Below, piece by piece: positions 1 to 7,180 of a stretch of 11,994 bases of DNA. Made by a program: the position numbers and the translations under genes. The notes under the pieces are model-generated. The model saw only the letters and a program-made list of their open reading frames with translations. It searched no databases and was not told where the DNA came from. The DNA is from JBFMFH01 sp040752275. Lineage in GTDB: Bacteria > Acidobacteriota > Vicinamibacteria > Vicinamibacterales > JAKQTR01. Within the stretch, counting starts at the first letter, position 1. Every line of letters begins with the position of its first letter. The stretch covers positions 1-11,994 of the forward strand of contig JBFMFH010000099.1 in NCBI GenBank assembly GCA_040752275.1, given 5' to 3'.

Positions 1-173
1 TTCCCTCGCGGGTCCTGTCGCCGGACAGCCCACCGCTGCTCAGACCCACAAACATGACCACGGCTGAGGGTCTTCCGCCGCGGCGGGCGCCCGTCCGGCG
101 CCACCCGCTCGGGATCACATCCTCGTCCACTCCGGCCGCAGGCCGCGGCGGGGTTCATCTGTCTTCTGTTCTC
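1..173. other. Left-edge gap, no gene supported
   Basis: No convincing coding frame was found. Open frames here run through from the antisense of the lipoprotein gene and have arginine/proline-rich shadow composition. Positions 15-28 form a short hairpin (CTGTC, loop GCCG, GACAG), flanked by GGGTC at 10-14 and GACCC at 43-47, so the left end may be a structured transcript end or leader belonging to a gene outside the window. A minus-strand gene starting near 50-60 and running off the left edge cannot be excluded. Confidence 0.4.
160..173 (-). repeat. Two-unit heptanucleotide repeat (GARRACA) just after a stop codon
   Basis: Read on the minus strand, the bases immediately after the TAG stop of the lipoprotein gene are GAGAACA GAAGACA. 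The second unit is identical to the heptamer repeated five times at 7686-7720, which also follows a TAG stop on the minus strand. Two units alone could be chance; the shared unit and shared position make it worth marking. Confidence 0.5.
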
Positions 174-674
174 CTATCCCTGCGCGGTCCGCCCCGTGAT
201 CTCTGCCACGAGCGCCTGGGCCACGATGAACCAGCGACCCGTCGTATCGAGGCGCCACTGCGTCACGTAGGTGCCTCGCTCCGTGAACGACGGCCTCATC
301 GTCTGCGCCGCCGGGTCCACCGTGAACGTCATGGTGTATTTCCCGCGCTCGACGGCGAGGGGACCACTCTCCTCGACCGTCCGTGTCTCGAAGAAGACCT
401 CCCACGTCCCGCCGGGGAGGGTTTGCTGCCAGTGCCGCTGGATGGCCTGCTGGCCGGCGAGCACCGGGACATTGGATCGCATCAGCCAGCCGTCGGCGGC
501 GAAGAACCCCGCTAGGCATCCCGCGTCGCCCTCGCTGAAACAGGCGGCCATCTCCTCGTTGGTCGCCTCGACGATCTGTCTGATGACCGGGACCTCTTCC
601 TCGGTCGGGACCACCTGCCCGCATCCAGCCATCACGAGGAGGACTCCCGCCGTTATGGCTTGCTTCAGACGCAT
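174..674 (-). CDS. NTF2/SnoaL-like (DUF4440-type) lipoprotein
   Basis: A 166-residue putative lipoprotein. The N-terminus has a basic residue or two, a hydrophobic stretch and a lipobox-like MAGC, with the acylated cysteine at residue 18, so the mature protein should be membrane-anchored outside the cytoplasm. The rest has the length and layout of the cone-shaped NTF2/SnoaL fold: a helical start (VIRQIVEATNEEMAACF), the AGxxAIQRHW segment and alternating strands ending in WRLDTTGRWFIV. Members bind small ligands or act as enzymes; nothing here identifies a substrate. The start at 674 is chosen over the ATG at 692 because GGGAGGG lies just before it and because it gives a clean signal peptide. 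It lies 63 nt after acs on the same strand and is probably co-transcribed with it. Confidence 0.8.
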   Translation of the reverse strand: MRLKQAITAGVLLVMAGCGQVVPTEEEVPVIRQIVEATNEEMAACFSEGDAGCLAGFFAADGWLMRSNVPVLAGQQAIQRHWQQTLPGGTWEVFFETRTVEESGPLAVERGKYTMTFTVDPAAQTMRPSFTERGTYVTQWRLDTTGRWFIVAQALVAEITGRTAQG

Positions 675-679
675 GTCAC

Positions 680-685
680 CCTCCC
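680..685 (-). promoter_or_regulatory. Ribosome binding site deciding the lipoprotein start
   Basis: GGGAGG on the minus strand lies five bases upstream of the ATG at 674. The alternative in-frame ATG at 692 lies upstream of this site, would add six residues before the signal peptide, and has no comparable purine tract. Confidence 0.6.
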
Positions 686-737
686 GCGCCATTGTCCCAT
701 GTTTGCGACAACGGCGCCCCTGGGGCGGGACGCCAGG

Positions 738-2693
738 TTACTCCGTTCCGACCCTCTTGTGCTCGTCGACCAGCCGCTGGACGACTTCCGGCTCCGCCAG
801 CGTCGAGACATCACCCAGGCCGTCATACTCCGAGGAGGCCACGTTTCGCAGGATGCGGCGCATAATCTTCCCACTCCTGGTCTTCGGCAGGCCTGACGCC
901 ACGTGGATCACGTCAGGCGTGGCGAAGCCGCCGATCGCATTGCGCACCTGCTGCTTCAGCGCGCCGACGAGTTGTTCGGGATCGCCGCCGGCACACTCTG
1001 CATTGAGGACGACGTAGGCGTAGATGCCCTGGCCCTTGATCTCGTGCGGGAAGCCGACCACCGCCGCCTCTGCCACGGCCTCGTGCGCCACCAGCGCGCT
1101 TTCGACCTCGGCGGTTCCAATCCGATGCCCTGACACGTTCAACACGTCGTCGATCCGCCCGGTGATCCAGTAGTAGCCGTCCTGGTCGCGCCTGACGCCG
1201 TCTCCGGTGAAGTAGTAGCCTGGGTAGGTCCTGAAGTACGTGTCGCGGAACCGCTTGTGGTCGCCCCACACGGTCCGCGCCTGACCCGGCCAGGGACTCG
1301 ACAGACAGAGCGCCCCGGAGACGTCGTTGCCTTCGAGCGGGCGCTTGGTCTCGAGATCCATGACCACGGGTCTCACCCCGAAGAACGGCAGGGTGGCCGA
1401 GCCGGGCTTGGCCGGGGTGACGCCCGGCAGCGGGGTGATCAGCACGCCGCCGGTCTCGGTCTGCCACCACGTGTCGACCACCGAGCATCGCCCGTCTCCG
1501 CAGACGTCGTGATACCAGCGCCAGACCTCAGGGTTGATGGGTTCGCCCACGCTGCCAAGGATGCGCAGCGACGATCGCTTGTAGCGTTTCACCCAGGTGT
1601 CGCCGGCCTGGGCGAGGGCGCGCAGCGCCGTCGGCGCGGTGTACAGCACGTTGACGTTCAGGTCGTCGACGATCCGCCAGTACCGGCCGGGATCCGGGTA
1701 GAGTGGGGTCGACTCGAACACGATTGTCGTCGCACCGTTGGCCAGCGGGCCGTAGACGATGTAGCTGTGGCCGGTGATCCAGCCAATGTCAGCCGCGCAG
1801 AAGTACACGTCGCCAGGGTGGTAGTCGAAGATCAGCCGGTGTGTGAGAGCCGCGTACACCAAGTACCCGCCGGTCGTATGCAGAAGGCCCTTGGGCTTGC
1901 CCGTGCTGCCCGAGGTGTAGAGCACGAACAGAGGATCCTCGGCCCCCATCCACTCGTTCGTGCACGTGGACCGCTGGCGGTGGCATTCATCATCGAGCCA
2001 GACGTCCCGGCCTGGACGCATCTGGACGTCGGTGTCCGTGCGCCTGGCGACGAGCACGGCATCGATGGCCGCCATGCCCTCCACCGCCCGGTCGACGGTC
2101 TTCTTCAGGGGCACGCGCCGTCCCCCGCGGAGGCCTTCGTTGGCCGTGACGACGATCCTGCAGCGGGCGTCGATGATCCGGTCCCGGAGGGCCTCGGCCG
2201 AGAAGCCGCCGAAGACCACCGAGTGTACCGCGCCGATCCGCGCGCACGCCAGCATCGTGTAGACGAGCTCGGGGAGCATTGTCATGTAGACGCAGACGCG
2301 GTCGCCTTTCTTCACACCGTGGCTGATCAATACGTTGGCGACACGGCAGACATTGTGCTTCAGCTCACGGTAGCTGATGTGGTGGTAGACGCCCGGTTCA
2401 TCTTCGACCCAGATGAGAGCCGTGCGGTCGCCCAGTTCGGGAAGGTGCCGGTCTATGCAATTGAACGAGGCATTGAGGCGCCCTCCCGAGTACCATGCGA
2501 AGTCCACTTCCTCGTAGTCGACGTCCAGCACGGACTGGTACGGATGGAACCAGCTCAGGGCTTTCGCCTGCTCGCCCCAGAACCACTCGGGGTTGTCCAG
2601 CGACAGGCGATACAGCCGTTCGTACTCGGCCAGGGAACGCAGGTAGGCGCGTTCGGCGATGTGCGGCTTGACCGGGTAGATGTCCGTCGACAC
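738..2693 (-). CDS. acs: Acetyl-CoA synthetase (AMP-forming)
   Basis: A 651-residue cytoplasmic enzyme that activates acetate to acetyl-CoA through acetyl-AMP, feeding the TCA and glyoxylate pathways. Length and sequence match Acs throughout: N-terminal FWGEQAKALSWFHPYQ and FNCIDRHL, the ATP/AMP phosphate loop TSGSTGKPKG at residues 260-269, the WWQTETGG motif at 409-416 (W410 corresponds to the acetate-pocket tryptophan of bacterial Acs), YYFTGDG, and the C-terminal PKTRSGKIMRR with the catalytic lysine at residue 609. In known Acs enzymes this lysine is switched off by acetylation. The start is a GTG preceded by AAGGAGT with an 7-8 nt spacer. The frame stays open 555 nt further upstream, but that stretch has no similarity to Acs and would overlap the divergent protease gene. 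Confidence 0.97.
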   Translation of the reverse strand: MSTDIYPVKPHIAERAYLRSLAEYERLYRLSLDNPEWFWGEQAKALSWFHPYQSVLDVDYEEVDFAWYSGGRLNASFNCIDRHLPELGDRTALIWVEDEPGVYHHISYRELKHNVCRVANVLISHGVKKGDRVCVYMTMLPELVYTMLACARIGAVHSVVFGGFSAEALRDRIIDARCRIVVTANEGLRGGRRVPLKKTVDRAVEGMAAIDAVLVARRTDTDVQMRPGRDVWLDDECHRQRSTCTNEWMGAEDPLFVLYTSGSTGKPKGLLHTTGGYLVYAALTHRLIFDYHPGDVYFCAADIGWITGHSYIVYGPLANGATTIVFESTPLYPDPGRYWRIVDDLNVNVLYTAPTALRALAQAGDTWVKRYKRSSLRILGSVGEPINPEVWRWYHDVCGDGRCSVVDTWWQTETGGVLITPLPGVTPAKPGSATLPFFGVRPVVMDLETKRPLEGNDVSGALCLSSPWPGQARTVWGDHKRFRDTYFRTYPGYYFTGDGVRRDQDGYYWITGRIDDVLNVSGHRIGTAEVESALVAHEAVAEAAVVGFPHEIKGQGIYAYVVLNAECAGGDPEQLVGALKQQVRNAIGGFATPDVIHVASGLPKTRSGKIMRRILRNVASSEYDGLGDVSTLAEPEVVQRLVDEHKRVGTE

Positions 2694-3006
2694 GACGTGT
2701 ACTCCTTGTGTGGTGTGGTGGCCCTGCCCCTCGAGCCCGTTCTGGTGAAACCCGTCCAGTATGCCACGCGATGAAGGGCAAGCGGGGCAGTGCCAACGCT
2801 GTGACCCGGCGAGACGAAGGCGCACCGGCGCTTGCTCGGTCTGAGACAGAACCTCGCTGGTGATAGACTGCCCGGACCGGAGCTCGGGGCTCGCCCGCAT
2901 CGTTCGTGCGCTCGCTCCGAGCACGCCGGGCTGGCGTCCGCGCGACACGACCGCCGCAAGGCCAGGACCTCGGCCGCGGACGACAGAATCGACCAGAGGA
3001 GGCGTT
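2694..3006. promoter_or_regulatory. Divergent intergenic region between acs and the metalloprotease gene
   Basis: This 313-nt stretch separates two genes read away from each other, so it must hold both promoters. No strong -35/-10 pair stands out on either strand. On the plus strand TGAGAC (2842-2847) and TAGACT (2864-2869) have a 16-nt spacing but match the consensus poorly. On the minus strand a CATACT hexamer near 2758-2763 lies some 65 nt before the acs start without a clear -35. Open frames crossing the region are extensions of the flanking genes, and no small gene with its own ribosome site was seen. Confidence 0.45.
2701..2707 (-). promoter_or_regulatory. Ribosome binding site of acs, supporting the GTG start
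   Basis: AAGGAGT on the minus strand, seven bases before GTG at 2693. It is the only good Shine-Dalgarno match near the conserved N-terminus of Acs, and it places the start about where other Acs proteins begin. Confidence 0.75.
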
Positions 3007-5601
3007 ATGCACCGGGATCGGCCATGGACTCTTATCGCTGCTCTCGCGATCGTCGCGGCGTTCGCCGCGTCGGCCTTCGCGCAGCCGCCTGCCGCGCGCC
3101 GCGGCGAGGCGGGGCCTCTGCCCACTATCGAGGAGAAGACCGCCAGCATGGCGAAGCTGGACGGCTTCTTCCCCCTGTACTGGGATGCGAAGGCCGGCCA
3201 GTTGTGGATGGAGATCTCGCGCTTCAAGACCGAGGTGCTCCACAGCATGGGTTACGGCGCCGGCCTCGGGTCGAACGACATCGGCATCGACCGAGGGGCG
3301 CTGGCCGGTTCGCGCATCGTGTCCTTCGAGCGCATCGGGCCGAAGGTCCTGGTCGTCCAGCCAAACTACCGGTTTCGGGCGACGAGCGACAACCCAGCCG
3401 AGGTCCGAGCCGTGCGCGACGCCTTTGCGCGTTCGGTCCTGTGGTCGTTCCAGGTGGCTGCCGAGACCGGCGACCGTGTTCTCGTCGACATGATGGACTT
3501 CCTCGTCCGTGACGCGAACAACGCCGCCGCGCGCATGCGACCCGGCAGCTACCGCCTCGATGCGTCGCGCAGCTCCATCTACCTGCCGATGACGCAGAAC
3601 TTCCCGAAGAACACCGAGATGGAGGTCGAGCTGACCTTCGCGCAACAGCCCGGCGGGGGCGGCGGGGGGTTCGGCGGCCCGCCGGCCGCCGGGGGCGGAG
3701 GAGGCTTCCTCGAGGGCGTCAGCGCGGTCGCCGCGAGCGGCGAGGCGGCCAGCATCCGGATGCACCACTCGTTCGTGGAGCTTCCCGACGGGAACTTCAA
3801 GACCCGTGTGTGGGACCCGCGCTCCGGCTTCGGTCATGTGGAGTTCCAGAACTACTCGGCGCCGCTCGGCGAATCGATGACGGTCAGTCTCGTGCGGCGC
3901 CATCGGCTCCAGAAGGTCGACTCGAAGGCCAAGGTCAGCGACCCGGTCAGGCCCATCGTCTACTACCTGGATCCGGGCGCGCCCGAGCCCATCCGATCCG
4001 CGCTGCTCGAGGGAGCGCGCTGGTGGAACCAGGCGTTCGAAGCCGCCGGGTATCGCAACGCGTTTCGTGTGGAACTGCTGCCTGAGGACGTGAGTCCGCT
4101 CGACATCCGATACAACGTCATCAACTGGGTGCACCGATCCACACGGGGCTGGAGCACGGGCGGATCGGTCACCGATCCGCGCACCGGCGAGATCATCAAG
4201 GGCGTCGTCACACTGGGATCGCTGCGAGTCCGCCAGGACTACATGATTGCGGAGGGCCTGCTGTCGCCGTACCGGACCGGCACCGAAGCCCCGCCGGAAC
4301 TCAAAGAGTGGGCCCTGGCCCGCATCAGGCAGTTGTCGGCTCACGAGGTCGGCCACACTCTCGGCCTGGGCCATCAGTACTACGATAGTACCGCCGGTCG
4401 CATCTCCGTGATGGACTACCCGCATCCGTTGGTGACGCTGAAGCCGGACGGCACATTCGACACCTCGAAGGTGTACGACGCCGGCATCGGCGTGTGGGAC
4501 AAGGTCTGGATTACCTGGGGGTATCAGGACTTCCCGCCCGGCACGGATGAGCCGAGGGTGCTCGCCGCGATCCTGAACGATGCGTGGGCGAGGGACTTGA
4601 TCTTCATGACGAATCAGGACACCGCTGCCAACCCCCGCGTCGACCAATGGTCGAACGGCACGGATCCGGCCGCGGAACTGAATCGCATGATGGAGGTGCG
4701 GACCGTTGCGTTGTCACGCTTCGGAGAGAACGCCATCAAGCTGAACGCGCCGATGGCCACGATGGAAGAGGTGCTGCTGCCGCTGTACCTTCACCACCGA
4801 TACCAGGTCGAAGCCGCCGCGTCGGCGCTCGGTGGACAGCATTACGTCTACGCCATGCGCGGCGACGGCCGCGAGCCTTTCAGGTGGGTGCCGGCCGCCG
4901 AACAGCGGGCGGCGCTGAAAGCACTGCTCTCCACCATCCAGCCGTCCGCGCTGACGCTGCCGGACACGGTCGTCAAGAGGCTGCCACCGAGGCCGGACGG
5001 GTACCGCCGGACCCGTGAGATGTTTCCACGCTACACCGGCGACACATTCGACGTGATCACGCCAGCCATGGTGGCCGCGTACCATACGGTGTCGAACATC
5101 TTCGACGAGCGTCGCGCGGCCCGCCTGGTCGAGCAACACGCAGTCGACCCGTCGCTGCCGGGACTCACGGAGGTCGTCGACGAGGTTCTCAGTGCCACGT
5201 TCGGCGCCTCTCCCGCCAATCCCTACGAGGCGGAGATCTCCCGAACCGTGGAGCGGGTCGTCATCGAGCAGCTGATGTCGCTGGCGGGATCGGCGGCGAT
5301 GCCGCAGGTGCGGGCGATCGCCTCACTGAGGCTCGAGCGCAAGGCCGCCGACCTGGGGTCGGCCGCCGCCTCGTCGGGAGCCCGCGCCGACGCCGCCGGG
5401 GCGGCGCATGCCCTGCTCCTCGCCCGGGACATCAAGCGCTTCATCGAACGGCCGGCCGAGCCCGCCAGGCCTGGGACGAGCCCGTTCATCCCGCCCGGCG
5501 CGCCCATCGGCGAGCCGGCGCTCGACTATGTCGGCTACCTCCGTTGGATCAATCTGCTCGAGCCGCCGTGCTCGGCGTGGATTCCAGCGGATATCCGCTG
5601 A
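3007..5601 (+). CDS. Secreted zinc metalloprotease (DUF5118/DUF5117/DUF4953 family)
   Basis: A predicted 864-residue exported metallopeptidase. It starts at ATG 3007 after AGGAGG (2997-3002). Residues 1-25 are a signal peptide ending in SAFA, so it acts in the periplasm or outside. The N-terminal part (EKTASMAKLDGFF, then a beta-rich region to about residue 340) resembles the DUF5118/DUF5117 segments. The catalytic region holds the extended zinc motif HEVGHTLGLGH, with ligands H446, H450 and H456 and general base E447, followed by a Met-turn candidate SVMDYP around M469: a metzincin-like arrangement. The tail (MTNQDTAANPRVDQW and onward) is typical of DUF4953. A glycine-only run at residues 216-233 looks like an inserted flexible loop. 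The natural substrate of the family is not established. The DUF3014 gene follows 56 nt later on the same strand. Confidence 0.9.
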   Translation: MHRDRPWTLIAALAIVAAFAASAFAQPPAARRGEAGPLPTIEEKTASMAKLDGFFPLYWDAKAGQLWMEISRFKTEVLHSMGYGAGLGSNDIGIDRGALAGSRIVSFERIGPKVLVVQPNYRFRATSDNPAEVRAVRDAFARSVLWSFQVAAETGDRVLVDMMDFLVRDANNAAARMRPGSYRLDASRSSIYLPMTQNFPKNTEMEVELTFAQQPGGGGGGFGGPPAAGGGGGFLEGVSAVAASGEAASIRMHHSFVELPDGNFKTRVWDPRSGFGHVEFQNYSAPLGESMTVSLVRRHRLQKVDSKAKVSDPVRPIVYYLDPGAPEPIRSALLEGARWWNQAFEAAGYRNAFRVELLPEDVSPLDIRYNVINWVHRSTRGWSTGGSVTDPRTGEIIKGVVTLGSLRVRQDYMIAEGLLSPYRTGTEAPPELKEWALARIRQLSAHEVGHTLGLGHQYYDSTAGRISVMDYPHPLVTLKPDGTFDTSKVYDAGIGVWDKVWITWGYQDFPPGTDEPRVLAAILNDAWARDLIFMTNQDTAANPRVDQWSNGTDPAAELNRMMEVRTVALSRFGENAIKLNAPMATMEEVLLPLYLHHRYQVEAAASALGGQHYVYAMRGDGREPFRWVPAAEQRAALKALLSTIQPSALTLPDTVVKRLPPRPDGYRRTREMFPRYTGDTFDVITPAMVAAYHTVSNIFDERRAARLVEQHAVDPSLPGLTEVVDEVLSATFGASPANPYEAEISRTVERVVIEQLMSLAGSAAMPQVRAIASLRLERKAADLGSAAASSGARADAAGAAHALLLARDIKRFIERPAEPARPGTSPFIPPGAPIGEPALDYVGYLRWINLLEPPCSAWIPADIR
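5585..5600. repeat. 16-bp perfect palindrome across the protease stop codon
   Basis: CAGCGGATATCCGCTG is a perfect palindrome whose last two bases are part of the TGA stop (5599-5601). In RNA it could form a six-pair stem with an AUAU loop. There is no T-run after it, so it is not a classic intrinsic terminator. It encodes the last residues (PADIR) of the protease, so part of the symmetry may be chance. Confidence 0.6.
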
Positions 5602-5657
5602 CACCGCGGGCTCGACCGCGTCTGGGGTGCGTGCGTCAGAAGGATCGGAGGTGTCTC

Positions 5658-6578
5658 ATGCCGGAGATGGACGATCTGCAGCTCGATCCGATGCCGGAAC
5701 CCCTCGGGTCCGGGTACGAGCCTCCACAGGAGCCGCGCCCGATCTGGCCATGGGTGGCGGCCGTCGCGGTCGTGGTGGCCCTGTCGGCGCTGGGCGTCTG
5801 GTACTGGCGGCTTCCGGCGGAGGCGCCCGCGCAGAGGACTGCGGCAGTGACGGAAGCCCCCACCCCGGCGGAGCCTCGCGAACCCCTGGGCCCGTCGGTC
5901 GAGACGCTCGACCTGCCGCCGCTCGACCTGACGGACTCGCTCGTCCGTGACCTGCTGCGCCAGTTGTCGTCGAGGCCCGAGGTGGCGACCTGGCTTGCCA
6001 CCGACGGGCTCATCCGCAACTTCGCCGTCTGCGTCGACAACATCGCCGAAGGCAAGAGCCCGGCGCGGCACCTGCGGGCCCTCGCGCCGAAGGGGTCCTT
6101 CGTCGTGGCCACCCGCGGCGCACTCGTCCAGATCGATGCGCGGTCCTTCCAGCGCTACGACAGCCTCGCAGATGCGGTGGCGTCCTTCGACGCCGCCGGC
6201 CTGGCGAAGCTGTACTCGTCGCTCAAGCCGAGGCTCGCCGACGCGTTCCGCGACCTCGGTCACCCAGACGGCGATATCGACCGCGGCGTCGAGCGCGCCA
6301 TCGTCCATCTGCTCCAGACTCCGGCTGTTCCTCCGGACACCGCGCTTCGCGAGGCAGTGCTGTCCTACCGGTACGCCGACGACCGCGTCGAGAACCTGTC
6401 GGATGCGCAGAAACAGATGGCCCGGATGGGGCCGCGCAACCAGGAACTGGTGCAGGACAAGCTGCGGGAGATCGCCGTCACGCTTGGGATTCCGCGGGAA
6501 CGGTTGCCGGCGGCTACGCGCCTGCTGGTTCATCGGGCAGGCCGGGGACCTTACCGGAACCGCGTTCCTGGTCGATGA
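5658..6578 (+). CDS. Membrane-anchored DUF3014 protein
   Basis: A 306-residue protein with a proline/acidic N-terminus, one membrane segment at about residues 31-50 (PWVAAVAVVVALSALGVWYW), a Pro/Ala-rich linker and a C-terminal DUF3014 domain. The domain is recognised by LPPLDLTDSLVRDLL, LIRNFAVCVDNIAEG, the YDSLADAVASFDAAGLAKLYSSLKPRLADAFRDLG block, and SDAQKQMARMGPRNQELVQDKLREI. Function is unknown. The topology suggests a short cytoplasmic end with the domain outside the membrane. The start at 5658 is set by GGAGGTG at 5647-5653; upstream in-frame residues belong to the end of the protease gene. The domain should end near KLREI, so the last 30 or so residues (IPRERLPAATRLL and beyond) are an extra tail. 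Its final 65 nt lie inside the convergent ferritin gene. Confidence 0.88.
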   Translation: MPEMDDLQLDPMPEPLGSGYEPPQEPRPIWPWVAAVAVVVALSALGVWYWRLPAEAPAQRTAAVTEAPTPAEPREPLGPSVETLDLPPLDLTDSLVRDLLRQLSSRPEVATWLATDGLIRNFAVCVDNIAEGKSPARHLRALAPKGSFVVATRGALVQIDARSFQRYDSLADAVASFDAAGLAKLYSSLKPRLADAFRDLGHPDGDIDRGVERAIVHLLQTPAVPPDTALREAVLSYRYADDRVENLSDAQKQMARMGPRNQELVQDKLREIAVTLGIPRERLPAATRLLVHRAGRGPYRNRVPGR

Positions 6579-7032
6579 TCAGGAGCGCGACGCCCGTACC
6601 TCCGGCGAGCCGGATGCGACCGAGCACGGCGCGAGCGGCCGCCTCCTCTTCCATCTGCTCCGACACGAACCACTGCAGCATGACCTGCGCCGGCCGGTCC
6701 TTCGCTCTGTCGGCCATGGCGTAGAGCGTGTTGATGGAGGCCGTGACGGCCTGCTCGTTGCGCAGCACGTGCGCACACAGGGCTTCAGCGTTCTTCCAGG
6801 CCATGGGTGGCGCAGAGACCGCCGGCAGCGCCACCTTCTGGTCGCGATCGATGAGATGATCGATGATGCGCTGAGCGTGGCCCAGTTCGTCGGCCGACTG
6901 CTTCTTCATCCACCGCGAGAAGCCTGGCAGGTCGTTCGCAGCCAGCCAGATGGACATCGCCAGGTATTCGTGCGCCGCACGGAATTCGAGCCTGAGGTGC
7001 TCGTTGAGACCTTTGAGGAGTTGGGGGTTCAT
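6514..7032 (-). CDS. ftnA: Ferritin (bacterial non-haem, FtnA-like)
   Basis: A 172-residue cytoplasmic iron-storage protein that should assemble into a 24-subunit shell, oxidise Fe(II) and store Fe(III) mineral. The four-helix ferritin pattern is clear. Ferroxidase-centre residues can be placed by alignment with E. coli FtnA, one position earlier here: E16, E49, H52, E93, Q126 and E129, within LEFRAAHEYLAM, ADELGHAQR, NEQAV and QWFVSEQMEEE. D48 replaces the usual glutamate of the third metal site. The C-terminal LIIDQE corresponds to FIDKE of FtnA, followed by a 14-residue tail. Unlike bacterioferritin it has no obvious haem methionine. No Shine-Dalgarno sequence is visible before the ATG (GACCCC precedes it). 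The leader consists of repeats (7049-7174). The 3' end overlaps the DUF3014 gene by 65 nt. Confidence 0.93.
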   Translation of the reverse strand: MNPQLLKGLNEHLRLEFRAAHEYLAMSIWLAANDLPGFSRWMKKQSADELGHAQRIIDHLIDRDQKVALPAVSAPPMAWKNAEALCAHVLRNEQAVTASINTLYAMADRAKDRPAQVMLQWFVSEQMEEEAAARAVLGRIRLAGGTGVALLIIDQERGSGKVPGLPDEPAGA

Positions 7033-7048
7033 GGGGTCAGTGTATCAG

Positions 7049-7083
7049 AGTCGGGATTCGGGGTTCGGGACTCGGGAGTCGGG
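7049..7083. repeat. Heptanucleotide tandem repeat, five NNTCGGG units
   Basis: The units are AGTCGGG, ATTCGGG, GTTCGGG, ACTCGGG and AGTCGGG, 35 nt in exact 7-nt register. All keep TCGGG and vary only in the first two bases. Length and copy number equal those of the GAAGACA repeat at 7686-7720. Confidence 0.85.
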
Positions 7084-7111
7084 CAGGATTGCCTTCCTTT
7101 CTCTTGTGCGG

Positions 7112-7141
7112 GGCAGGGCTCAGCCAGGTTGAAGCCCTGCC
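7112..7141. repeat. Hairpin, 9-bp perfect stem
   Basis: GGCAGGGCT (7112-7120) pairs with AGCCCTGCC (7133-7141) across a 12-nt loop. It lies in the untranslated stretch between the zinc-ribbon and ferritin genes, at the centre of two opposed heptamer tracts. It has no T-run on either side, so it is more likely part of a palindromic repeat than a terminator. Confidence 0.75.
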
Positions 7142-7153
7142 GCTCTGCAGGCT

Positions 7154-7174
7154 CGAATCCCGAATCGCGAATCC
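7154..7174. repeat. Heptanucleotide tandem repeat, three CGAATCN units
   Basis: CGAATCC, CGAATCG and CGAATCC in exact 7-nt register. On the minus strand these read (G)GATTCG, close to the ATTCGGG unit of 7049-7083, so the two tracts are inverted relatives. On the minus strand the tract begins seven bases after the zinc-ribbon stop codon. Confidence 0.8.
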
Positions 7175-7180
7175 CCGTTC

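Larger units (their letters stand above)
7033..7180. repeat. Composite repeat element between ferritin and zinc-ribbon genes
   Basis: Almost all of this 148-nt gap is repeat: five NNTCGGG units at 7049-7083, a 9-bp perfect hairpin at 7112-7141, and three CGAATCN units at 7154-7174 in the opposite sense. The outer units pair with each other, so the whole can fold as a long imperfect hairpin with the small one at its tip. It directly follows the zinc-ribbon stop codon and ends 17 nt before the ferritin start. Confidence 0.7.

Noticed and set aside
1257..2774. A 505-residue plus-strand open frame opposite acs
   Set aside because: Exact antisense of conserved Acs sequence, no ribosome site and no domain.
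2776..2796. A TTGGCAC...CTTGCC stretch upstream of acs resembling a sigma-54 promoter
   Set aside because: The distance between the GG and GC elements is 13 nt (or 9 with the alternative GC) instead of the required 10.
2398..4647. A 749-residue open frame on the minus strand, opposite the metalloprotease gene
   Set aside because: Its composition is arginine/histidine/proline-rich with no recognisable domain, and it is antisense to a gene with signal peptide, zinc motif and ribosome site. A GC-rich codon shadow.
5535..6533. A 332-residue minus-strand frame opposite the DUF3014 gene
   Set aside because: Antisense shadow of a recognised domain; composition unlike the neighbouring real proteins.
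7151..7174. GCTCGAATCCC resembling a tRNA T-arm
   Set aside because: It is part of the CGAATCN heptamer tract; no acceptor stem, anticodon arm or D-arm can be placed around it.
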